Shown: positions 17,067 through 22,959 of the stretch, piece after piece
Position numbering within the stretch: position 1 is the first letter of the stretch
Layout: each line of letters begins with the position of its first letter
Source of the DNA: Geomonas propionica
GTDB taxonomy: Bacteria; Desulfobacterota; Desulfuromonadia; Geobacterales; Geobacteraceae
Assembly (NCBI RefSeq): GCF_016458235.1
Contig: NZ_JAEMHK010000004.1
Coordinates: forward strand, 124,001 to 188,000
DNA length: 64,000 bases
Direction: 5' to 3'
Notes under the pieces: model-generated
What the model was told of the DNA's origin: nothing
Databases searched by the model: none
What the model saw: the letters and a program-made list of their open reading frames with translations, nothing else
Made by a program: the position numbers and the translations under genes

Positions 17067-18491
17067 ATGTCCCAAGGAAGCGATATGGATGCCGTCGTAG
17101 TGGGTTCCGGTCCGAACGGCCTGGCCGCCGCCCTGACCCTGGCGAGGGCCGGCCTCTCGGTCACCGTCGTGGAGGCCGCCGCCACCATCGGAGGCGGCAC
17201 CCGAAGCGAAGAGCTCACCCTCCCCGGTTTCCTGCACGATGTCTGCTCCGCCATCCACCCCTTAGGCGTCGCCTCCCCTTTCTTCAAATCACTCCCCCTG
17301 TCCGAGCACGGCCTGGCATGGCTCTACCCGGAAGTGCAACTAGCCCACCCGCTTCCGGACGGTGAGGCCGCCCTGCTGCTGCAGGACCTCGAGCAGACCG
17401 CCTCGCTGCTGGGACAGGACGGCGCCTCCTACCGCCGGCTGTTCGCGCCGCTGGTCGAGCGCTGGGACGACCTCGCTCCGGACCTGCTGGCGCCGCTGCA
17501 CTTCCCCCGGCACCCCGTCGCCACCGCGCTCTTCGGCGTCAAGGCGCTCTTCCCCGCGCACCTGCTCTCCCGGCTCGTATTCAAGAATGCACCCGGCCGC
17601 GCCCTCTTCTGCGGCATGTCCGCCCATGCCTTTCTCCCCCTCGAGCATCCGCTTACCTCCGCCTTCGGCATGATCCTCGGGACGCTCGGGCACGCGGTGG
17701 GCTGGCCGGTGGCGGAGGGAGGATCGCGCAGCCTCGCCGCCGCCCTCGCTTCCTGCCTTCGTTCCATGGGAGGCGAGATAGTGACCGGCTGCGCAGTCAA
17801 AAGCCTCGCCGACCTCCCCGCCGCCCGTATCGTCCTGCTTGACATAACCGAGCGCCAGTTCGAGGCCATCGCCGGACCACGGCTTCCGGCCGGGTACCTG
17901 CGCAGGTTGCAGCGCTATCGTTACGGCCCGGGCGTCTTCAAGATCGACTGGGCCTTGGACGGACCGATTCCATGGACCATGGCCAATTGCCGCCGCGCCG
18001 CCACCGTCCATGTCGGCGGGACCGCCGAAGAGATCACCGCCGGCGAGGCCGAGATCTGGCGCGGCGTGCACCCCGAGCGGCCGTTCGTGCTGGTGGCGCA
18101 GCCCACCCTGGTGGATCCCTCGCGGGCGCCGCAGGGAAAGCACGTCGCCTGGGCCTACTGCCACGTCCCCAACGGCTCCACCCTCGACATGACCGACAGG
18201 ATCGAGGCCCAGATCGAGCGTCTCGCACCGGGATTTCGCGATCTCATCCTCGGGCGCCACACCCGCAACTGCCTGCAGTACGAAAAATACAATGCCAACA
18301 TCATCGGAGGAGACATCAACGGCGGCGTACAGGACCTGCGCCAGTTCCTGGCGCGCCCCAAACTGCTGGCACCGTACCGGACCCCGCTTCCCGGCGTTTA
18401 CCTCTGCTCCTCCGGAACGCCCCCCGGCGGAGGCGTGCACGGCATGTGCGGCTACCACGCCGCCACCCTCGCCCTCCGTGATCTGGAGTAA
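17067..18491 (+). CDS. FAD-dependent oxidoreductase, phytoene desaturase (CrtI/PDRX)-like
   Basis: 474 residues from an ATG with AAGGGG six bases upstream. The N-terminal dinucleotide fold is VVVGSGPNGLAAALTLARAG (Gly13, Gly15, Gly18) with VVEA at the end of strand 2. The C-terminal FAD motif is VYLCSSGTPPGGGVHGMCGYHAA. Middle blocks such as CSAIHPLG and ILGTLGHAVGWPVAEGGS are typical of the CrtI/PDRX group of NAD(P)/FAD proteins that act on isoprenoid or other hydrophobic substrates. No carotenoid genes are adjacent, so a carotenoid role is only one option. The upstream frame is longer but carries no better start. Confidence 0.85.
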   Translation: MSQGSDMDAVVVGSGPNGLAAALTLARAGLSVTVVEAAATIGGGTRSEELTLPGFLHDVCSAIHPLGVASPFFKSLPLSEHGLAWLYPEVQLAHPLPDGEAALLLQDLEQTASLLGQDGASYRRLFAPLVERWDDLAPDLLAPLHFPRHPVATALFGVKALFPAHLLSRLVFKNAPGRALFCGMSAHAFLPLEHPLTSAFGMILGTLGHAVGWPVAEGGSRSLAAALASCLRSMGGEIVTGCAVKSLADLPAARIVLLDITERQFEAIAGPRLPAGYLRRLQRYRYGPGVFKIDWALDGPIPWTMANCRRAATVHVGGTAEEITAGEAEIWRGVHPERPFVLVAQPTLVDPSRAPQGKHVAWAYCHVPNGSTLDMTDRIEAQIERLAPGFRDLILGRHTRNCLQYEKYNANIIGGDINGGVQDLRQFLARPKLLAPYRTPLPGVYLCSSGTPPGGGVHGMCGYHAATLALRDLE

Positions 18492-18495
18492 ATCC

Positions 18496-18640
18496 AAAGC
18501 GGTTACGCAAAGAACGCCAGGTATGCGCAAAGGGCACGAAGAAAAGCAAAAACTGGTTCATGGCGGGATGTTGCATCTCTGAGGACTTTTCTCTGCGTGC
18601 TTCGCAAATACTCCGGGTACTTTGCGTAACGGCTTCGGGT
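18496..18640. repeat. Inverted GGTTACGCAAAG / CTTTGCGTAACGG element
   Basis: The stretch begins GCGGTTACGCAAAGAACGCC and ends with CTTTGCGTAACGGC, so its ends are inverted repeats. It belongs to the same family as 58545-58665 and is related to the AACGCAAAGACGC elements at 34812-34872 and 61893-62280. It lies directly after the CrtI-like gene. Confidence 0.65.
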
Positions 18641-18660
18641 TCGTTCCTAGCGGAGGCATT

Positions 18661-18801
18661 ATGAGTGACGACGGTTACGGGATCATCCGCCTCATGCTGC
18701 AACGGGGACTGGGCGTCATCTACCTGATGGGAAAGCACAGAGGCCGGGTTCCCTCGGGGGACCCGGCCTCTCTTATTAGCTCCCCAACGTCCGAGGTTTA
18801 A
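18661..18801 (+). pseudogene. Short ORF, possible remnant of a lipase maturation factor gene
   Basis: A 46-codon frame begins ATG with GGAGG four bases upstream. Its first 24 residues, MSDDGYGIIRLMLQRGLGVIYLMG, resemble the start of lipase maturation factor family membrane proteins (Y-x-x-x-R ... RGLGLIYLIAF). From residue 25 the sequence turns into a GC hairpin and loses similarity. The good ribosome site suggests that the 5' end of a real gene was left after a deletion. It could instead be a small peptide or chance; I rely on memory of the family pattern. Confidence 0.3.
18739..18771 (+). terminator. Strong hairpin, terminator-like
   Basis: AGAGGCCGGGT (18739-18749) and ACCCGGCCTCT (18761-18771) form a perfect 11-bp stem, followed by CTTATTAG. 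It lies within the short ORF and insulates it from the PEP-CTERM promoter that follows. Confidence 0.6.
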
Positions 18802-18812
18802 TGCCTTAATCG

Positions 18813-18841
18813 TTGCCCTAATTTTATTGGAAAAATATAAT
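18813..18841 (+). promoter_or_regulatory. Sigma-70-type promoter of the PEP-CTERM gene
   Basis: TTGCCC (18813-18818), a 17-base spacer and a perfect TATAAT (18836-18841) lie 44 bases before the PEP-CTERM start. Confidence 0.6.
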
Positions 18842-18884
18842 CGCAGTATCGGTGCACGACTGACAGCAGCAAAGGAGGTCACAA

Positions 18885-19466
18885 ATGAGGACCAAGCTTC
18901 TCGCCGCCGCAGTTCTGGTGCTGTTGCTTCTGCCGGCAGCCGCGCACGCCCATCTCTACGATTACGAATACGTCGGGCTCCCCTTCGACTATTTCAGCGG
19001 ACCCACCTATACTCCGGACAACCACATCACCATCTCTTTGTTGACCGACCATCCTTTGAGCTACGGGGAAAGAGGCTTTGCCGATAACCAGAGTTCGGAA
19101 ATGATCTCATTCATCATGTCTGACGGCTATCAAACCATGAACATGGCCGACGGCTATTTCGCTGAGCTGCAGATCTTTGACGGTCTCAAAGCTGACGGCA
19201 CCCCCTACGGCTGGTGGATCTGGCTCTCCGATACTCCCAACGGCACCGGGGACACCGTCTATTCGGAGAACTCCCCGGACGGCTCCTATGACGACGGCTT
19301 CAACAGCCAGGGTTCCGGCGGGAATTTCAACAAGGGAACATGGACCGTGTCCGTGAAGTGCGGCCCGAGCCCTGTTCCCGAACCCTCGACGGCACTGCTG
19401 CTGGCCACCGGTTTTGTCGGCATGTGCGGGGCGACGTTGTGGCGCAGGAAAAACGCGCACAGATAA
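18885..19466 (+). CDS. PEP-CTERM sorting domain protein
   Basis: 193 residues with AAAGGAGG before the start. The signal peptide is MRTKLLAAAVLVLLLLPAAA with cleavage near AHA. The mature part is acidic and rich in Gly, Asp and aromatic residues (GWWIWLSDTPNG). The C-terminus is the tripartite exosortase signal: VPEPST, a hydrophobic helix (ALLLATGFVGMCGATLW) and a basic tail (RRKNAHR). The protein should be exported, processed by an exosortase and placed in the extracellular matrix or on the surface. No exosortase or polysaccharide cluster is in the window, so the processing enzyme must be encoded elsewhere. Confidence 0.9.
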   Translation: MRTKLLAAAVLVLLLLPAAAHAHLYDYEYVGLPFDYFSGPTYTPDNHITISLLTDHPLSYGERGFADNQSSEMISFIMSDGYQTMNMADGYFAELQIFDGLKADGTPYGWWIWLSDTPNGTGDTVYSENSPDGSYDDGFNSQGSGGNFNKGTWTVSVKCGPSPVPEPSTALLLATGFVGMCGATLWRRKNAHR

Positions 19467-19599
19467 GCTAACCGTGCCGCAGTTGGCATCATTTCCGACC
19501 AGTCTCCGCGAGGATGCTGGTTTTTTTGTGTTTTCTGGTACACTCGCGTGGTGGCGCCGCTGCGGCCCACGCTCTGCACATTCAATGGGAGGGGAAAAG

Positions 19600-20103
19600 A
19601 TGAGACGATCGATCTTGGGCAGCATGGCAACCTCGGCTCTGGCCGCCATCGGGAGTATCGGATCGCGATTGCCGCGGGTGGGGGAAAAAGCACCGGAGTT
19701 CCAGGCGGAATCAACCAACGGGACGGTGAGCCTCGCCGACTACGCCGGCAAGGAATACGTGCTGCTCGCCTTTTACTACGCCGATTTCACCCCGGTCTGA
19801 ACCAGCGAGATGCAGGCTTTTCAAAAAGAGCAGCCCCTTTTTGAGAAGCAGGACGCCCAGGTCCTGGGCGTGAGCAGCGACACGGTAGCGACGCACGGCG
19901 AATTCGCCAAGGAGCACGGCCTTTCTTTCCCGCTTGTAGCCGACGAAGACGGCAAGGTACAGAAGCTTTACGGGGCGGGTCGCGCCACCTTCGTCATCGA
20001 CAAGGCAGGCATCATCCGTCACATCCAGCGCGGCTTCCCCGATACCGGCAAGCTCCTGGCACAGATTGTCAAACTGCAGGAAGAGACTGTCACGCAAATG
20101 TAA
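19600..20103 (+). CDS. Peroxiredoxin with in-frame UGA at the catalytic Cys (predicted selenoprotein)
   Basis: Read through one TGA (19798-19800), the frame gives 167 residues from an ATG preceded by GGGAGGGG. The sequence around it is FYYADFTPV-U-TSEMQAFQ; in BCP/PrxQ-type peroxiredoxins this position is the peroxidatic Cys (FTPVCTSE). The remainder, VLGVSSDTVATHGEFAKEHG, FPLVADEDGKV and RATFVIDKAGIIRHI, is intact peroxiredoxin, so Sec67 is more likely than a nonsense mutation. Selenocysteine peroxiredoxins are known in Geobacter-type bacteria. A weak hairpin (GCUUUU/AAGAGC) begins 15 bases after the UGA, but its loop CAAA lacks the usual G, so the SECIS element is uncertain. No resolving Cys follows. 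The protein should reduce peroxides in the cytoplasm. Confidence 0.85.
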
Positions 20104-20173
20104 AACTCTCTTCAACACTCCGTAACCTTCCTCTGGTACGTTCGCCGCAAACGAAACCAAAGGAGAAGCTGTC

Positions 20174-20611
20174 ATGTGGAGAGAAAACAGTGTTGATCTG
20201 AAGTTGAACCGCTTTTACGAGATGTCGGCCCGCGCGGTGCTGTGCTTACTGATCATTGCCATTTTGCTTGCCATCGTCGCCGGCGTGGGTTGCACGGTCT
20301 ACGACCTGCGCCTGGTTTTCCAGCAGGACTTCCACGGCGCCTCCAAGCAGATCATGGTGGACCTTCTGACCGTGCTTGCCATCATCGAGGTTCTGCGCAC
20401 CGCATTGGCTTATTCCACCGAGGGGCGGGTGAAGGTGACCTACATCATCGATACCGTGATCGTCACGGTGCTGACAGAAGTGATGGCGTTTTGGTACAAG
20501 GACATCGAGTGGCAGGAAGTCGCCATGACCATCGCTTTGGTGCTTTCATTGGCCTTGATCCGCATCGTGGCGGTGAGGTTTTCGCCGGCCGCCGCACGGA
20601 GGGAACTGTAA
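20174..20611 (+). CDS. PsiE family membrane protein
   Basis: 145 residues with AAGGAGAAG before the ATG. Four hydrophobic segments (about 20-42, 60-78, 90-110, 115-135) and the conserved run VDLLTVLAIIEVLRTALAYS followed by YIIDTVIVTVLTEVMAFWY match the PsiE (phosphate-starvation-inducible E) family, whose biochemical role is unknown. It follows the selenocysteine peroxiredoxin by 70 bases and precedes a small cytoplasmic protein by 3 bases. No Pho box was found. Confidence 0.85.
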   Translation: MWRENSVDLKLNRFYEMSARAVLCLLIIAILLAIVAGVGCTVYDLRLVFQQDFHGASKQIMVDLLTVLAIIEVLRTALAYSTEGRVKVTYIIDTVIVTVLTEVMAFWYKDIEWQEVAMTIALVLSLALIRIVAVRFSPAAARREL

Positions 20612-20614
20612 CCG

Positions 20615-20869
20615 ATGGCAGACAACGCGGCAGCGAATCGTAGCGCAGAGCCGGTAACCGTCACCTGTTATGCCGGTTACAAGGCCGACGAGCGTCCCAC
20701 CAGCTTCACGTGGCGGGAGCGGACCTACCACGTGATCGACATCGTCGATCGTTGGTACGACCAGGACGGCAACTACTTCAAGGTTTTGGTAGAGGAAGGA
20801 GGTCAGCACCTGCTCCGTCACGATCTGGACCAAGACCGCTGGGAGCTGGTGCCGCCCCGCGAGGAATGA
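20615..20869 (+). CDS. Small conserved-looking protein (DUF6504-like)
   Basis: 84 residues starting three bases after psiE-like stop, so probably translated from the same mRNA. The pattern RPTSFTWRERTYHVIDIVDRWYDQDGNYFKVLVEEGG...DRWELV, a small beta-rich domain with F-x-W and D-x-W motifs, resembles DUF6504-type proteins of unknown function. There is no signal peptide or membrane segment. Family assignment is tentative. Confidence 0.6.
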   Translation: MADNAAANRSAEPVTVTCYAGYKADERPTSFTWRERTYHVIDIVDRWYDQDGNYFKVLVEEGGQHLLRHDLDQDRWELVPPREE

Positions 20870-20901
20870 TAGTGTCGGACTTACCGTCCGGATTGATGGC
20901 C

Positions 20902-21018
20902 GACCCGTCGGCCGAAGCCTTGGCGAAGGCCGAAGGTCGCGACGTGTCGGCCGAAGCCTTGGCGAAGGCCGAAGGCCGAAGGCTGACGTGTCAGCCGAAG
21001 CTTTAGCGGAGGCTGATC
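20902..21018. repeat. Three imperfect tandem copies of a CCGAAGCCTTGGCGAAGG element
   Basis: Copies start near 20902, 20941 and 20984 and share G(T/A)GTC(G/A)GCCGAAGC(C/T)TT(G/A)GCG(A/G)AGG. Each can fold into a hairpin. The third copy runs into the last codons of the reverse-strand SDR gene (stop at 21003). The same core recurs next to the tmRNA terminator at 44760-44828. Confidence 0.65.
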
Positions 21019-21842
21019 AATTTCAACGTCAGCTCCCTCAGCCGCCGGCGGGCCTCGACATCATAGGCCTGCTCCGCCGCCCGTTTCGGGCTCCCCTGGT
21101 CGAAATAGAGCCCCGTTGTACCCTGCAACTCGTCGTCCACCGCCAGCCGTTCCAGGTAGCGTGCCCCTTCCTCCACAGTGGTCCTCGCGGTTCCGAACCA
21201 CTCCCGCACCATCTTGGTGTCCATGAGTGATGCCGGATGCATGGCGTTCACGGTGATGCCGCTTCCTGCCAGTTCGTGCGCCAGGTCGAAGCTGAACATG
21301 ATCAGCGCCAGTTTGCTTTGGGCGTAGGCGCGCATGCCGTCGTAATCCTTCTCCAGCATCACGTCAGCGAAGTCCAGCTCCTGCTGGGCAACCGAGGCCA
21401 CGTTCACGATGCGCGCGCCCCCCACCTCTTCGGCCCGAAGACGCAATAGCGGCAGCAGCCGGTAACTGAGCAGAAACGGCGCCAGGTAGTTGACCGCTAA
21501 GCGGAGCTCGAAGCCGTCCTGGCTCGCCTCGCGCAGCTTGGGATCCGGCCCCGCACCGACGCCAGCGTTGTTGATCAGCACGTCCAGTCCGCGCCAGTCT
21601 GCGGCGACAGCGTCGGCCAACGCCTCCACCGCCGCCAGCGAAGAAAGGTCGGCATTGTAATAATGCAGCCGGTCGCTGCCGGTACTCTCCCTGATGGCGG
21701 CGGTCACCCGCCTGCCTTTCTCAGGATCTCTGCCGTGCAATAACAGCGTCGCCCCAAGGGCGGCAAAATCGGTGGCGACCTTTTCACCCAGGCCGTCGGT
21801 CGCACCGGTAATCAAAATTACAAATCCTTCCAGGTCTTTCAT
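21003..21842 (-). CDS. Short-chain dehydrogenase/reductase
   Basis: 279 residues of classical SDR form: cofactor motif TGATDGLG near the N-terminus with LHGRD after strand 2 (favours NADP), NNAG (about 92), catalytic Ser in NVASVAQQ and YAQSK for Tyr/Lys. The C-terminal half is like WW-domain-oxidoreductase/retinol-dehydrogenase type SDRs. It should act as an NAD(P)H oxidoreductase on an unknown carbonyl or alcohol. GGAGG lies before the start. The last residues are encoded inside a repeat element. Confidence 0.88.
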   Translation of the reverse strand: MKDLEGFVILITGATDGLGEKVATDFAALGATLLLHGRDPEKGRRVTAAIRESTGSDRLHYYNADLSSLAAVEALADAVAADWRGLDVLINNAGVGAGPDPKLREASQDGFELRLAVNYLAPFLLSYRLLPLLRLRAEEVGGARIVNVASVAQQELDFADVMLEKDYDGMRAYAQSKLALIMFSFDLAHELAGSGITVNAMHPASLMDTKMVREWFGTARTTVEEGARYLERLAVDDELQGTTGLYFDQGSPKRAAEQAYDVEARRRLRELTLKLISLR

Positions 21843-21872
21843 GGCGGACCTCCTCGCTGAGGCCTACTCTTC

Positions 21873-22178
21873 TTAGTTCATGTTGTTGGCGCCGGCGGCC
21901 CAGACCGCCAGCCATTGCTGTTGCGGCGTCAAGCTGGTGCCGTGCTGAACCAGTACTCCGTCCTCCCGCTGATAGCTGCAAAACCACCCCGGCTTGTCCG
22001 CGCCGGGAAAGGTCGGGTAATCCCCCGGGTGCTCCCTGGCGTCGTAGGGCGCCGAATAGGTGCCGTCGTCTTTGGGCGGGCGGCAGCGCTCGTCCCCCGT
22101 GTACCAATTGCTCTCCGCACCGGCGATTTGCGCTCCCATGATCAGGGTGACGGCCATCATTTGCAAAATGCTTTTCAT
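21873..22178 (-). CDS. Small periplasmic protein of unknown function
   Basis: 101 residues. Signal peptide MKSILQMMAVTLIMGAQIAGA with probable cleavage after AGA; the mature 80 residues are polar and Trp/Tyr/Pro-rich (NWYTGDERCRPPKDDGTYSAPYD, QQQWLAVWAAGANNMN) with two Cys that could form a disulfide. I do not recognise the family. It lies between the VOC and SDR genes on the same strand with short gaps and may share their transcript. Confidence 0.65.
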   Translation of the reverse strand: MKSILQMMAVTLIMGAQIAGAESNWYTGDERCRPPKDDGTYSAPYDAREHPGDYPTFPGADKPGWFCSYQREDGVLVQHGTSLTPQQQWLAVWAAGANNMN

Positions 22179-22247
22179 GATTCACAACCTTTCCCGTCGC
22201 TTCCGGCACCCGGAGAACCTCCCCCGGTGCCGGAAGCCATCGGGGCG

Positions 22248-22730
22248 TTACGATTTGATTTCGTTAGGTAGCTGTTGTGCAAAGGCTGCTTTGGCGCCTT
22301 CCCTGATCTCTTCCGGGGTCAGATCCCTGGTGTGGGTCGCCAGCATCCAGTTGTAGCCGAATGGGTCCTGCAGCGAACCGGCCCGGTCTCCCCAGAACAT
22401 GTCCTGAACCTCCATCTTCTCGATGGCTCCCGCTTCCAGCGCGCGCCTGAAGGCCGCATCGACGTTCTCCACGTAAAGATAGAAGCTGATCGGCGACACC
22501 CCTAAGGTTTCCGCGCTCTTGCAGTTTTCACCGGGGAACTCGTCCCCCATCATGATGATGGAATCGCCCACCATGAGCTCGGCGTGCATGACTCCCCCGT
22601 CCGGTCCCGGCATTGTGTATCTCTCTACGGCACCGAAGGCGTTGCGGTAAAACTCTATCGCCTTGCGGCAATCCTTGAACATGAACATGGGTGTGACACT
22701 GTGGAATCCTTCCGCAATAGGCTTAGTCAT
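22248..22730 (-). CDS. VOC family protein (PhnB/glyoxalase-like)
   Basis: 160 residues with GGAGG before the start. The repeated beta-alpha-beta-beta-beta pattern includes SVTPMFMFKDCRKAIEFYRNAFGA, MHAELMVGDSIIMMGDE, FYLYVENVDAAFRRALEAGA and WGDRAGSLQDPFGYNWMLATH, as in PhnB-type VOC proteins. These bind a metal through His/Glu and act as isomerases, bleomycin-like resistance proteins or enzymes of unknown substrate. The specific reaction is unknown. Confidence 0.85.
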   Translation of the reverse strand: MTKPIAEGFHSVTPMFMFKDCRKAIEFYRNAFGAVERYTMPGPDGGVMHAELMVGDSIIMMGDEFPGENCKSAETLGVSPISFYLYVENVDAAFRRALEAGAIEKMEVQDMFWGDRAGSLQDPFGYNWMLATHTRDLTPEEIREGAKAAFAQQLPNEIKS

Positions 22731-22812
22731 GATAAACCTCCTATCTGTCGGGCATTTCCGCGCCCCCGACTTACTCTTCAGGATAGGATTCGGTCCACAC
22801 TATGTCAATAGT

Positions 22813-22844
22813 CGCGCCAGGAGGGGGGGGGCGCCCCTCCTGGC
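22813..22844. terminator. GC-rich hairpin between divergent genes
   Basis: GCGCCAGGAGGGG and CCCCTCCTGGCGC form a 13-bp stem around a short GGGGCG-type loop. It lies in the spacer between the divergent VOC and CHASE-kinase genes and has no T-run on either side, so it may be a structural or regulatory element rather than a terminator. Confidence 0.4.
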
Positions 22845-22863
22845 GCACATTGATTTTGGCGGC

Positions 22864-22907
22864 AACTCCTGTAAAGTTAAGCTTCAACTTCTGTAAAGTT
22901 AATCTTC
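22864..22907 (+). promoter_or_regulatory. Two tandem 22-bp direct repeats upstream of the CHASE kinase
   Basis: Units 22864-22885 and 22886-22907 are identical at 20 of 22 positions and share AACT(C/T)CTGTAAAGTTAA and CTTC. A 22-bp period puts both copies on the same DNA face, as expected for cooperative regulator binding. They end 52 bases before the kinase start. Confidence 0.55.
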
Positions 22908-22959
22908 ATCCCGGCGACCAGGCCGGAAGAACCACACGTGAGGGAGCCGGGGTACACGG

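Noticed and set aside
21784-22209. Reverse 141-codon frame overlapping the small periplasmic protein
   Set aside because: It overlaps the SDR start and the signal-peptide protein in another phase; the 101-residue product has a clear signal sequence.
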